Shown here piece after piece: positions 18,401 to 26,759 of a stretch of DNA of 52,100 nucleotides (position 1 is its first letter; each line of letters starts with the position of its first letter). This DNA is from Candidatus Hydrogenedentota bacterium. GTDB taxonomy: Bacteria; Hydrogenedentota; Hydrogenedentia; Hydrogenedentales; SLHB01. Where the stretch lies: contig JADLHJ010000070.1 in NCBI GenBank assembly GCA_020848835.1, forward strand, positions 1 to 52,100, given 5' to 3'. Below the pieces are notes generated by a model, which was not told where the DNA came from, did no database searches, and was given only the letters and a program-made list of their open reading frames with translations. A program made the position numbers and the translations under genes.

Positions 18401-18548
18401 TGACTTGAACTTGTATCGACGAGGTATCGGGAAAGGCGTCCACCTCAAGCGAAGACATGCGCCATGCGCCGAATCCGCACGCAGCAATGAATGCAAATAC
18501 GATCGCAAGGCGGTTTTGTAGCGCGAAAGAAACGAAGCGTTCGAGCAT
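15438..18548 (-). CDS. czcA: CzcA-type heavy-metal RND efflux pump
   Basis: 1036 aa, full length for an HME-RND inner-membrane pump driven by proton flow. Twelve membrane segments and two large periplasmic loops fit the family. The fourth membrane helix contains GAIDFGLLVDGSVVLTE with D395, D401 and E408, matching the acidic triad of CzcA, so divalent cations (Zn, Co, Cd, Ni) are likelier substrates than Cu/Ag. It is the last gene of an operon with the outer-membrane channel and adaptor; 15 nt separate it from the adaptor stop. The last codons (VEPNSDSA) are formed by a palindromic repeat. Confidence 0.9.
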   Translation of the reverse strand: MLERFVSFALQNRLAIVFAFIAACGFGAWRMSSLEVDAFPDTSSIQVQVNATAPALNAAEIEQQIAQPIELAISGLPGLEEVRSVSKFGFGQVVAVFNDETSIYDARQFIAERINGIELAEGIDRPQLGPISTGLGEVLHYIVRSSDPNRSLTEIRELHDWVIKPQLLKVPGVAEVNSWGGFEKQFHVIVNPAALTKYGLTMGSVEEALQRNNENVGGGQLNRSGESLLVHGLGRVSSVEEIGAIVLTASNGQPLYVRDVAEVRVDHEIRRGAVTFQGQGEALLGLGFMLLGQNSNDVTHALRERLEAASTALPDDIEVTVVYDRTELVSKVIDTVAHNLFFGGLLVIVVLFLLLGNLRAGFLVAITIPMAMFFAVAGMYEMSIAASLLSLGAIDFGLLVDGSVVLTEVNLRRLREDQERLGRKLTSKERFDSIVASSKEIIRPITFGMMIILIVFLPVLTLEGTEGKMFHPMTWTFIFALVGALAIATFFSPVVSYYGLPWNARPERKGIAHWIAAVYARVLGIALHLRLVMITVTLIVLIIAAVLATRLGAEFTPRLSEGAIVGNVIRLAGVSIPTSVDYNSRIEKLLLDTFPDEIKYVWGRIGVAEIATDPMGTELTDIFLTLHPREQWRKVGTQAELLAKVDETLHDLPGLNIAYSQPIELRMNELSSGIRSDIGIKVYGDDFDELVRVSDAIQRVLLVIRGADDISADQITGQPTLQVRIDQSKLERYGVPRAEVLGFVKALGGIEVGTIHEGQRMFPLVMRLPDQLRGDIDALKNAPIPTEQGAQLTLQQVADVVVTDSPATINREWGRRLIRVQANVRNRDVGSFVAEAKARIAKEVPLPQGYIVEWGGQFQSLERAQLRFAVIVPLTLAAVFLLLYFSLGSLRDVLIIYTGVPFAAIGGVIALYMRGIPFSVSAAVGFIALSGIAVMNGQIMVAAIRAFRDRGMSLTHALIEGGKQRLRPVLATSITDIAGFIPMAISTGVGAEVQRPLATVVIGGLITGTMLTLFLLPILYSIVPGESRVEPNSDSA
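15441..15464. repeat. Palindromic repeat inside the pump gene 3' end (family B, copy 2)
   Basis: AGCCGAAT / ATTCGGCT (8-bp stem, 4-nt loop) followed by CTAC, shared with the palindrome at 245-270. It lies within the final codons and abuts the stop of the RND pump gene. Confidence 0.6.
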
Positions 18549-18563
18549 GTTGTACGCCCGCCC

Positions 18564-20204
18564 CTAGTGATCTGTGCAGCCGGCGCCGAGGCGCGCCTTG
18601 AGCAGTTCGGATTTCACAACGTAGCTGCCCTGCGTGACGACGCTGTAGCTCGCGTCAAGGCCGGCAAGCACCAAGACGTTTCCGCCGTCGCTTGCGCCAA
18701 TTTCCACCGGGCGCGTTTCGTAGAGATCGTCTTCGAGTTTACGAAACACGACGGGGCGGCCATCGACGTCCTGTATGGCCGTCGCAGGGACGCTCAAACC
18801 GTCGGCACTGGCTGCACCCGTGATGGTGGCGCGGCCGAAGAGTCCGTCCTTCAACATCGCTTGCGGATTGGCGAGTACCGCACGCGCTTTGATCACACGC
18901 GTCTGCGGATCGACTGCGGCGGCGATCCATTGCACTTCGCCGTCAAACGAAACACCGGGATACGCGTCGAATCGCGCGCTGATTTTGGTCCCCGCAACAA
19001 TGGATGCGAGCTGGTCTTCGGGCACAGAGAACTCAAACCACATCGTGGACATGTCCGCTATCTCGAAGAGTGCGTCGTCGGTCTTTGCCGCTTTTCCACG
19101 CGTCGCGTCGCGGGCGATGATGGTGCCCGCAATCGGTGCACGCAACGGCAGCACAGGCTCGTCGCGATTACCGGATAGAACGTCGTTGATTTCTTCCTTG
19201 GACAGGCCGAGTGTGAGCAGGTGTTGCCGCGCTTCCTCGATTGCGCTTTGATGCACGGCAACCGACGCCTGCGCCGCTTCGAGATCCTGTCGCGCGGAAA
19301 TCTCGCGCTTGTAGAGGTCCTTCTCGCGCGCGAGGGTCTGATTGGCAAGTCCCGCTTCGGCCTGTGCGGTCGCAAATTCACGGCGCACTTCGGCAATCTC
19401 GGGCGCGCGGAGCGTTGCGAGAATTTCGCCCGCTTCTACGCGTTGTCCGACATCCTTGGTCACATCAATCACGACGCCGTCACTGAGCGGTGTGATACCC
19501 GCGAGCTGGTTGCGGTTGAAGGTTACCTGACCGAGAAATTCGCGTTGCGCGGTTGCGCGCGAATTTGTGGGTGTTCCGAGTTCCACACCGGCTTTCGAAA
19601 TCGACTCGTTCGATGCAAAGCGGACCTTGAGACCTTCGCCAACGGGGATTTTCGCCAGCGCATCGGGCCGGCAGTTTCCGCATTCCGCTTCGGGTAGATT
19701 GTGTTCCTTGCAGAAAAGTCCGCCCGAGGCGCTGCCGTGATCGTGATCGCCGTGTGAATCGGCTGCAGGTTGCTGTGCCGGGGCCTGCTCGTGGTCACCG
19801 TGATCGTCTCCCGGAGCGTGCTCGTGACCGCTATGGTCATCGGCCTTTTCTTTCGCGTCGCTCGCCTTCTTGTTCGCGATCTCAGGGTGACAAATCACAC
19901 ACTCATCTTCATACACGCCATGCTCATTGCACCACAACCGATTGGGATCGCGCTCTTGTGCGGCGTCGGCTTTTTTCTTATTCGCGATCTCGGGGTGACA
20001 GATCACGCATTCATCTTCGTACACGCCGTGCTCGTTGCACCAGAGGCGATTCGGGTCGCGCGCTTCCTTTTCGATTGTGGGCTTTGCAGCCGCGGCGGGT
20101 TTGCTCTCTTCCTCTGCCGGCGCCTTTTCACATCCGAGATTCATGCCCAACAAAGCGATTGCCAAAACAATCGCCAGCAAGCGCAGTAATTTTGTGAAGA
20201 CCAT
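18564..20204 (-). CDS. RND efflux periplasmic adaptor with duplicated Cys/His metal-binding modules
   Basis: 546 aa from an ATG with GGAGAA upstream, 1 nt beyond the channel gene stop. A lipoprotein signal ends at C25 (LLGMNLGC). Two nearly identical 36-aa modules follow (49-84, 85-120), each with CNEHGVYEDECVICH. A His-rich linker (DDHSGHEHAPGDDHGDHE and DSHGDHDHG) and a third, diverged module (FCKEHNLPEAECGNCRP, 164-180) come next. The remainder is a CusB/CzcB-type adaptor: lipoyl/hairpin near 260-340 and beta-barrel after 390. The modules probably collect metal ions for the pump. CVICH looks like a heme motif but the Cys/His spacing fits a metal site better. Confidence 0.88.
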   Translation of the reverse strand: MVFTKLLRLLAIVLAIALLGMNLGCEKAPAEEESKPAAAAKPTIEKEARDPNRLWCNEHGVYEDECVICHPEIANKKKADAAQERDPNRLWCNEHGVYEDECVICHPEIANKKASDAKEKADDHSGHEHAPGDDHGDHEQAPAQQPAADSHGDHDHGSASGGLFCKEHNLPEAECGNCRPDALAKIPVGEGLKVRFASNESISKAGVELGTPTNSRATAQREFLGQVTFNRNQLAGITPLSDGVVIDVTKDVGQRVEAGEILATLRAPEIAEVRREFATAQAEAGLANQTLAREKDLYKREISARQDLEAAQASVAVHQSAIEEARQHLLTLGLSKEEINDVLSGNRDEPVLPLRAPIAGTIIARDATRGKAAKTDDALFEIADMSTMWFEFSVPEDQLASIVAGTKISARFDAYPGVSFDGEVQWIAAAVDPQTRVIKARAVLANPQAMLKDGLFGRATITGAASADGLSVPATAIQDVDGRPVVFRKLEDDLYETRPVEIGASDGGNVLVLAGLDASYSVVTQGSYVVKSELLKARLGAGCTDH

Positions 20205-20205
20205 G

Positions 20206-21735
20206 TTAGTTCTCCGAATTCTTCGCGGACTCATCCGCGAGATTGTTTTGAGGTATGTGCACATTGCTGACAATGCCCGCGCCGGCGAGGCGCTCGATGT
20301 CCGCAATGGATTGGTGATAGGCGATGCGCGCGTCTAGCAATTCTAGCCGTGCGTCCACCACAGCGCGTTGCGCGTCGAGTACATCCAGGAACGCGAACTT
20401 GCCGCGCTGGTAGCCTTCCTGGGTCAGTGCGTAGTTTTTTTCCAGTTCGGGTAGAATGCGCTGCGAAACGCCGTCGATACGTTCGAGGGAGGCCTCAGCC
20501 ACGGAGAAACTTTCTGCAAGAGCGGCGTCCACTTCCGATTCCCATGCGCGCTGTTCGTCGCCGAGTTTTTCATGGTTGAGTTCGGCTTCGCGTATCGCGC
20601 CCTGGTTGCGGTGGAAAATTGGGAGCGGCAACGAAGCTTCCAGAACGATCGAATGCTGCAAATCGTCACCGCCATTAGTCGTGCGCGATGCGGAGAAGCC
20701 GTCCGTGCCTGCGCCGAATGCGCGTGAATGGCCTTCGTCGATGCTCGTAGCGCGGTAGCCAAACCGCACGGTCAAATCGGGCACGGCGAGCGAACGCTCT
20801 TGACGGAAAACTGCGCCGCGCCGCGCTAGCTCCGCGCCCCAACGTTTCAGAATCGGGTGCTCGTTTCTCAACGATTGCACCGACTCGCGTGTTGGAAGTG
20901 CGGGTGTTGCCGCGACATCGCCGCTGGCGTTTCCAAACGCAGGCTGTGTGGAACCCCACGTTGCGGCGAGGCGCAGGCGCGCGCGATCGAGTTCGTTTTC
21001 CTTTTCGCGCCGATCGAGGTGGGCTTGTTCGGCGGCGGCCTTGGCGCGCCGCGACTCCAGCGGCGACACGCTGCCGGCGTCAACTAACTGCGACACGGTA
21101 GCCGCAAACGAATCGGACAATTCGACTACGCTCAGCTCTTCCTGAACGCGTGCCTGCGCGGCGAGCACTTCGGTATAGCGCGCGACGACTTCGCCTACGA
21201 CTTCAAAGCGCGCGACTTCGTAGTCCCACTCGGCTACGGCGCGTTCGCGTTCGGCAGTCTCGATGCGCGCAGCGCGTTTGCCGCCGAGTTCGATGACGTG
21301 CGCAAGCGACAACGTAAACTCGGCGTTTGCGAATCCATCCGCGCCCGACTGCTTTTCGTGCTCGACTCCCCCGGACAGTCCAGGGCGCGTGAACGTTGGT
21401 TGCAATTGCACGGCGCCGTTGTTTACCACGGGATCGAGCGCGACGGTTGCGGGCGTGAATCCTCCCGAGCGCGTGGTGCTGCTGTGCTCGGCGCCGCCGC
21501 CGAGCACGATGTTTTCGATCTCGAACGACAACTCCGGGTTCGGGCGCAATCGGGCCTGCGCGATGCGCGCATCACCGATGCGAAGGTCCCAGGCATAGGG
21601 CGCGAGCTTCGGGCTGTGCAGCAACGCGGTATCCACCGCGCGCTGCAGGGTCAACTCGCCTTGCGGTTCTTCAAAGGGCGGCGTTTCGGCGAATGCCGGC
21701 AATGCCGCGAGTATGAGCGGAACGATCCGCCACAT
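20206..21735 (-). CDS. TolC/CzcC-like outer-membrane efflux channel
   Basis: 509 aa with a signal peptide (IVPLILAALPAFA). The start has AGGAGA upstream; an earlier in-frame ATG is less likely. Two OEP-type helical repeats are seen, starting with LTLQRAVDTALLHSPKL and later SVQSLRNEHPILKRWGAEL, with long Ala/Glu-rich coiled coils between. Proteins of this family form the outer-membrane duct of tripartite pumps. It lies directly upstream of the adaptor gene (1-nt spacing), so the three parts are made together. Confidence 0.88.
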   Translation of the reverse strand: MWRIVPLILAALPAFAETPPFEEPQGELTLQRAVDTALLHSPKLAPYAWDLRIGDARIAQARLRPNPELSFEIENIVLGGGAEHSSTTRSGGFTPATVALDPVVNNGAVQLQPTFTRPGLSGGVEHEKQSGADGFANAEFTLSLAHVIELGGKRAARIETAERERAVAEWDYEVARFEVVGEVVARYTEVLAAQARVQEELSVVELSDSFAATVSQLVDAGSVSPLESRRAKAAAEQAHLDRREKENELDRARLRLAATWGSTQPAFGNASGDVAATPALPTRESVQSLRNEHPILKRWGAELARRGAVFRQERSLAVPDLTVRFGYRATSIDEGHSRAFGAGTDGFSASRTTNGGDDLQHSIVLEASLPLPIFHRNQGAIREAELNHEKLGDEQRAWESEVDAALAESFSVAEASLERIDGVSQRILPELEKNYALTQEGYQRGKFAFLDVLDAQRAVVDARLELLDARIAYHQSIADIERLAGAGIVSNVHIPQNNLADESAKNSEN

Positions 21736-21791
21736 GAAAAATCTCCTGTTTAGACACAGTTTGGGCGTCAAAAAAAGGGCAGGAGATTCGA

Positions 21792-22214
21792 CTAGATGCG
21801 AAAGACGGTGGAGAGATTATGAATTGGTAGCGTGTGGATAGGCGTTTGAATTGCAGTACCAAGCGGGGTTGAAACTGTATCGACCGCTGCGAGAAATGGC
21901 GCACTAGGCGGGGCTGACGCGTAAGTGTCCGGGGCTGTCTTTGACGTAGCGCGCGTCGAATAGACGAGCAGCGAGCCCAGTCCGTTCAGCGGAAGGTCGG
22001 TGCAATTGTTGCACTCGTGTTCGGATTGCGTAACGTTGGATTGAACGGAATCCATGTCGCAGCATGTGTCGGCATCGCCACAAGACTTCTCAATTTGGAC
22101 GCCTCCGTCGGCGCAAAGACACAGCACCATTCCGTCCACGCCGGCCGCCGCCGACGCTACGAATACGAGGAGCGCCAATAGATATACAGTACAAGCCTTC
22201 ACGTAGCCGATCAT
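21792..22214 (-). CDS. Small secreted Cys-rich protein heading the metal efflux operon
   Basis: 140 aa with an N-terminal hydrophobic signal (TVYLLALLVFVASAAAG). The next 50 residues are rich in Cys: VLCLCADGGVQIEKSC, then DTCCDM and HECNNCTDLPL. The C-terminus is Thr/Pro/Ala-rich. It lies 56 nt upstream of the channel gene on the same strand. Small Cys-rich exported proteins with a CxxC-D-PL motif accompany metal RND operons in several phyla; I do not know a named family. A metal-binding or sensing role is inferred from Cys content and position. Confidence 0.6.
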   Translation of the reverse strand: MIGYVKACTVYLLALLVFVASAAAGVDGMVLCLCADGGVQIEKSCGDADTCCDMDSVQSNVTQSEHECNNCTDLPLNGLGSLLVYSTRATSKTAPDTYASAPPSAPFLAAVDTVSTPLGTAIQTPIHTLPIHNLSTVFRI

Positions 22215-22341
22215 CGCTTGAACGTCTAAAGAAAGTCAAGAAGGCAAAACGCGAAAAGTGCGACTTACGGTCCGAACGGAGGTTGATCCCGGCAAGCGCG
22301 CGCCAGTAGCATCCTATAAATTGGTCTATTCGCGGGGTGCC

Positions 22342-22956
22342 ATGGAAATTTTGTGTTTCGAGATGACGCCGTTTGTTGAGAATTGCTATGTCGTGCGAGA
22401 CAGCGGCGAGGCGCTCATCATCGATCCGGGTGAGGTAACGACGGAACTTCTTGACGCGATTAAGGGATATACGGTCAAGACTGTGGTTAACACGCACTGC
22501 CACTGCGACCATTGCGGCGGAAACGCCGAAATACTGCAAATAACTGGTGCGGAATTGATCTGTCATAAAGACGAACTTGGACTGTTGCGGGCATTACCGC
22601 AGCAGGGAATGATGTTCGGAGTACCCTTTGATCCGTCACCCGAACCAGATCGCTTCATAAAAGAGGGCGACACCGTATCCGTGGGTAATATCACTTTTGG
22701 TGTGCGCGAAGCACCGGGGCATTCACCGGGCCACATCGTATTGGTTGGGGATGGGTTTGTAATTAGTGGCGACGTATTGTTCGCGGGATCTATTGGCAGA
22801 ACGGATCTTCCCGGCGGGAATTACAGCCAATTGATCCACTCAATCAAAACGAAACTGTTCACTTTGCCTGACGAAACCGTCGTGTATAACGGACACGGCC
22901 CATCGACGACGATAGGTATTGAGCGGCGCAGCAACCCATTCTTAGTGGGCGTATGA
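22342..22956 (+). CDS. MBL-fold metallo-hydrolase (glyoxalase II-like)
   Basis: 204 aa from the ATG of MEILCFEM, where the conserved fold begins; a GTG 84 nt upstream is possible but adds a non-conserved tail. Zinc ligands are HCHCDHCGG, the His of APGHSPGHIVLV, the Asp of ISGDVLF and the His of YNGHGPST. Family members hydrolyse S-lactoylglutathione or other thioesters. The stop overlaps the next start (ATGA). Confidence 0.85.
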   Translation: MEILCFEMTPFVENCYVVRDSGEALIIDPGEVTTELLDAIKGYTVKTVVNTHCHCDHCGGNAEILQITGAELICHKDELGLLRALPQQGMMFGVPFDPSPEPDRFIKEGDTVSVGNITFGVREAPGHSPGHIVLVGDGFVISGDVLFAGSIGRTDLPGGNYSQLIHSIKTKLFTLPDETVVYNGHGPSTTIGIERRSNPFLVGV

Positions 22957-24911
22957 ACACCGCGCTTTTCCTATGTGCACTGCTCGCTGCGCCGGCACTT
23001 GACGTAACCGTCGCCCCCGACCAACCGGTTCCTTACGTATACGCCGACGAACCGGTGATCTTGCAGATCAAGTCGAACGAAGACAGTCAAGTTGCGGGCA
23101 GCGTGACTATCACGAACGACAACGGCAAGAGCGTAGCCATAACGTTGCCGACTCTTCCGCTTCGTGCAAACGGCGCGCATTGGCAACCGCTCGAAGGGGC
23201 ACCCAAGGAAAAAGGACGGTATACTGCGCGCGTAACATTGGAAGCAAGCGGCGAAGCGACAACGCACGATGTTGTATTTTGCAGAATCGATCGGCCGGGC
23301 GATGATGCGCGTGCGCCCGTGCGCACGACGGTAGACTCTCCAGAGCCTGCGGTACTTCATGCACTGCGCGGCATTCCACTGCGCGAAATCACGGTACCGA
23401 TTACAGCGATGGATGTTGCATCGCTTGTGGAGTCGGCAAGCGCGGATGGTTTCTCCGTGACTATCGCGCTCGATGCGGCCGCGGTAAGCGACATTCCTTC
23501 GCTCGCGCAGTTCGCCAAAAAACTGGGAGACCGCGTGGGCGGATGGCGCGTCTCCGTTCCGGAAATTGGCGTGGAAACGCTAGAGCCGTTGGCGACGGCA
23601 TTGCGCGATGGCGGATCGCGCAGCCAACTCGAAGTAGTACTAAATTCGGGTTTGGCCAATATCGACGCGCATCTTGCCGCGGGACTTGGACGCAGTGCAT
23701 TCAAAGTGTTCTTCCCTGCGAGCGCCAATACGCGCACGGACCTCGAAGCTTTGCGCGGTGCGTTTGAGAAGGCAGGTTATGAAGGATTCCGGCTCCAGAC
23801 CATTTATGGTGCGCCAGATAAAACGGATGATGGTTCGAACCATTGGTCCGTGACTCGCGACGTGTTGGGGTCGCAGGCGCCCGGCGGATTGAGCCCGGAG
23901 ATCAATGTGGCGTCGGTATACACGGCGGGCGGGTTTGGTGAATCGTATACACTGCTTAGCGGGATTGCGCACAGGCTGAATGGGTACAACTACTTCGATG
24001 AATTCACGATTGGGCCGCGCGCGCGTGCCGTCGTATTTCGGAAAAACGGTGCGTGGATTGTAGCCGCATGGTCTACTGCGCAACCGGCGGTACAGTCGCT
24101 TCCCGTCGCCGAGGCAACGGAAATTGCAGCAACCGACGCGAGCAACAATCCCATTCCAAAACCGGAAATGGAAGGTGTCGCACTGAAGCTAGCGCTGACA
24201 ACTGCGCCGATGTACGTGAGCGGCAAGGACGGGCCGCTGCTCGCCACTTTGGCGAGAGCGTCGGCCCGAAAGGAAGCGGAAGCATTCACGAAGAACGCGG
24301 CATTTCAAAAGAAGTTGCCGCCGGAATTTTTAGAGCTGACTAAGCCCATCGCGGCAGCGAATTTTTTCCGTGTGGATCGCGTTTCTTTCTTTGCGCTGCT
24401 GCGCATGTTTCCAGTGCTCGAACAAAAATGGCATGACGGTACGTTACCACGCGAGATTGCAGTGCCTGCGATGGCGTCGCTTTCGCGGCTGGCGCGCAAT
24501 CTTTGTGTTCTTGAACAAGATTCCAACGAGCCGTTTATCGAATTGTTGCAAGATACGATCGCGCGCTGCGGCGACTATCAATCCCAGTATCTGACGAGCA
24601 CCGGCGGTAGTGCTGAAAAGCACGAGCGCGCGGACTGGCTGCTCGCGGAAGTGGCGCGCTTGACAGCGGAAGCCAAAGCATTGGCGGACAACGAACGCAT
24701 GATTGAGGCGGTCGGCGTGGCGTCGCTCGCGGAGTGGCGGGCGCGTTCGCTGGAGTTCGCGCGCAATGCGGCGCCGCTTGGCGCGCCGGAACCTGTGCGC
24801 GAAGTAGCACCCGAACCTAAGCCAGAACCTAAGCCAGAGCCTGCTGTCGCGCCTTCGGCAAAGACACCAAAACCCGCGGCGAAAAAAGCGACGAGCAAGA
24901 AAAAGGGTTAG
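22953..24911 (+). CDS. Secreted protein of unknown function with a Pro/Lys-rich tail
   Basis: 652 aa. A signal peptide (LFLCALLAAPAL) is followed by an Ig-like beta domain (about 20-120), a region with alternating helix/strand pattern (about 145-330) suggesting a TIM-barrel, then a beta part including ARAVVFRKNGAWIVAAWS. The barrel and beta-sandwich order resembles glycoside-hydrolase-like proteins but no catalytic acid pair can be pointed to. The C-terminus is low complexity (EPKPEPKPEP and a Lys/Ala run). It overlaps the MBL gene by 4 nt. I do not recognise the family. Confidence 0.7.
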   Translation: MNTALFLCALLAAPALDVTVAPDQPVPYVYADEPVILQIKSNEDSQVAGSVTITNDNGKSVAITLPTLPLRANGAHWQPLEGAPKEKGRYTARVTLEASGEATTHDVVFCRIDRPGDDARAPVRTTVDSPEPAVLHALRGIPLREITVPITAMDVASLVESASADGFSVTIALDAAAVSDIPSLAQFAKKLGDRVGGWRVSVPEIGVETLEPLATALRDGGSRSQLEVVLNSGLANIDAHLAAGLGRSAFKVFFPASANTRTDLEALRGAFEKAGYEGFRLQTIYGAPDKTDDGSNHWSVTRDVLGSQAPGGLSPEINVASVYTAGGFGESYTLLSGIAHRLNGYNYFDEFTIGPRARAVVFRKNGAWIVAAWSTAQPAVQSLPVAEATEIAATDASNNPIPKPEMEGVALKLALTTAPMYVSGKDGPLLATLARASARKEAEAFTKNAAFQKKLPPEFLELTKPIAAANFFRVDRVSFFALLRMFPVLEQKWHDGTLPREIAVPAMASLSRLARNLCVLEQDSNEPFIELLQDTIARCGDYQSQYLTSTGGSAEKHERADWLLAEVARLTAEAKALADNERMIEAVGVASLAEWRARSLEFARNAAPLGAPEPVREVAPEPKPEPKPEPAVAPSAKTPKPAAKKATSKKKG

Positions 24912-24930
24912 GACGCGAAAGGACCGAACC

Positions 24931-25854
24931 ATGCGCATCGTATTGATGGCTGCAATTTGCGTGGCGTTGCCGCTCGCGCAGGCGCAAGAAAAGATAAATG
25001 TCCTTTCATATAATGTGCAGTTCCTTCCCGGAATTGCGGCCTCCCACAACAAACGTCCCAATCCCGAGTATCGCGCGAAGCGAATCGCGGAAGAAGTCAG
25101 CAAGTTTGACATCGTAGGTTTACAGGAAACGTTTGAGCCAAGCCATCGCTCGGCGATCAAAGAGGGCGTGAAGGCGGCGTGGAACGGTACGCTGAATTTT
25201 GTCGAGAGCCCTTTGCCGAAAGAATTCGTGGCGAACGGCGGATGCTTATTGATGACGAAGCTGCCCATCATCGCATCGGATGCAGTGGTCTACAAACATT
25301 TCAGCAAGCCGGCAGAGTATGGATTTCGCGCGGACGGCTTTGCGGCAAAGGGCGCGATTTGGGCGCGTATCGCGAGAAGTGAAGCGGCAATGGACGACTA
25401 TATCGACGTTTTCGTAACCCATCTGGAAGCGCGCGCGGACGATATGCGGCCGTTCCAATACAAGGAGCTGGCGGAATTCATCAAGACAAAGAGCGATCCG
25501 ACGCGCCCCATGCTGTTGCTGGGCGATTTGAATACGCGAGGATCCGTAGAGGATCGGAAGGATTCTGCCTCCCAGTATTCGGTCATGATGACCGATTTCA
25601 ATGCTGCGCGCGAGGGCGGAATTACCGATACCTGGGTCGCACTGATGGGTGACAAACTTGGCGGCACGACCGAGCAGGAATCTGCGGAAGTCGGCAAGCG
25701 CATCGACTACGTTCTGCTGGGGAATCCGAAAGCACCGGCATTTCAACTCAAACCCACCGCCATCCAGGTGCTTGGCTACCAAGACCCGCAAGTCACGGCG
25801 CTGTCCGATCATAGCGCGGTGTCGGCGGAATTTGATTGGCCCACCACAAAGTAA
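24931..25854 (+). CDS. Secreted endonuclease/exonuclease/phosphatase-family enzyme
   Basis: 307 aa, signal peptide MAAICVALPLAQAQ then the EEP fold. Motifs: LSYNVQFLPG (Asn of motif I), IVGLQETFE (catalytic Glu), FVTHLEAR, LLLGDLNTRG (Asp/Asn), RIDYVLLG and LSDHSAVSAEF (catalytic Asp-His). The overall pattern is nearest to bacterial neutral sphingomyelinase/DNase I-like phosphodiesterases. AAAGGA lies before the ATG, 19 nt after the upstream stop, so it likely belongs to the same transcript. Substrate is not decided by sequence. Confidence 0.85.
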   Translation: MRIVLMAAICVALPLAQAQEKINVLSYNVQFLPGIAASHNKRPNPEYRAKRIAEEVSKFDIVGLQETFEPSHRSAIKEGVKAAWNGTLNFVESPLPKEFVANGGCLLMTKLPIIASDAVVYKHFSKPAEYGFRADGFAAKGAIWARIARSEAAMDDYIDVFVTHLEARADDMRPFQYKELAEFIKTKSDPTRPMLLLGDLNTRGSVEDRKDSASQYSVMMTDFNAAREGGITDTWVALMGDKLGGTTEQESAEVGKRIDYVLLGNPKAPAFQLKPTAIQVLGYQDPQVTALSDHSAVSAEFDWPTTK

Positions 25855-25984
25855 ATCCCCCCATTCACAGATCAATTCGTTCCTCGCCTATAGCGACATC
25901 GATCTTGCGCGGCCCAATTGCTATACTGTTCCTTTCGCACTGGGCATGCGAATTAAACAAAAACGCATGAGGTCCACACTTGGA

Positions 25985-26749
25985 ATGTCTGACTTACTGA
26001 AGCATTTGGTAGCTATGTCCCATCACCTGGGCGATCCCGCGCGGGGTTACGCCATGCTGGGCGAGGGAAACACATCGGCGAGAATCGACGAAGACTCGTT
26101 TTACGTAAAGGCGTCTGGAACGACGCTGGCAAATATCGGGGCCGAGGGATTTGTTCGGCTTTCGATCTCTAAGGTGCTTGAGATTATCGACGACGAGTCG
26201 GCAGGGGACGAAGACGTCTCGCGCGTTTTTGACGAAGCGAAGCTGGACAAGGGAGACAAGCGGCGCCCGTCCGTGGAGGCCATGCTGCACGCCATCTTGT
26301 TGAGCGTGCCGGAATACAGTTTTGTGGGGCACACGCACCCGATTTACACGAACGCAATACTTTGCTCGAAGGAAGCTGAGATCGCGGCTCAAGGGCGCAT
26401 TTTTCCCGACCACGTGGTATCCATGAAACATAAGTCGGTATTCGTGCCTTATGTGGATCCGGGCTTGGTGCTTGCACGCGAAGTGAAGATGCGATTTGAA
26501 GAGTTTGTGGAAGAAGAAGGCGTGTTGCCTTCCGCGATCATGATGCAGAACCACGGGCTAATTACGATGGGCGCAACACCAAAGGCTGTGACGAGTTGCA
26601 CGGATATGGCGGAGAAGGCATCGCAAATCATCGTGGGCACATACGCCTTGGGCGGCCCACGGTGGATGTCGCGAGAAGACGTGGACCGTATTTTCACGCG
26701 ACCCGACGAACATTATCGATTGCAAAGCATTGCAGACCGGACATCATAG
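25985..26749 (+). CDS. Class II aldolase/adducin family protein
   Basis: 254 aa. The zinc site is visible in VGHTHPIYTNAIL (HxH) and the later MQNHGLITMG. The phosphate-binding GEGNTSARI and KASGTTLANI match fuculose/rhamnulose-phosphate aldolases. Start chosen at MSDLLKHL, with GAGGT about 11 nt upstream; an in-frame ATG 18 nt earlier has no such site. First gene of a three-gene cassette with two sugar-phosphate dehydrogenase-like genes, so a retro-aldol step on a keto-sugar phosphate is likely. Confidence 0.85.
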   Translation: MSDLLKHLVAMSHHLGDPARGYAMLGEGNTSARIDEDSFYVKASGTTLANIGAEGFVRLSISKVLEIIDDESAGDEDVSRVFDEAKLDKGDKRRPSVEAMLHAILLSVPEYSFVGHTHPIYTNAILCSKEAEIAAQGRIFPDHVVSMKHKSVFVPYVDPGLVLAREVKMRFEEFVEEEGVLPSAIMMQNHGLITMGATPKAVTSCTDMAEKASQIIVGTYALGGPRWMSREDVDRIFTRPDEHYRLQSIADRTS

Positions 26750-26759
26750 AGGAACAATC

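Noticed and set aside
18564..20204. CVICH motifs in the RND adaptor as heme sites
   Set aside because: They sit inside CxEHx6CxxCH modules with extra Cys/His spacing, as in metal-binding modules of adaptors, so heme is unlikely.
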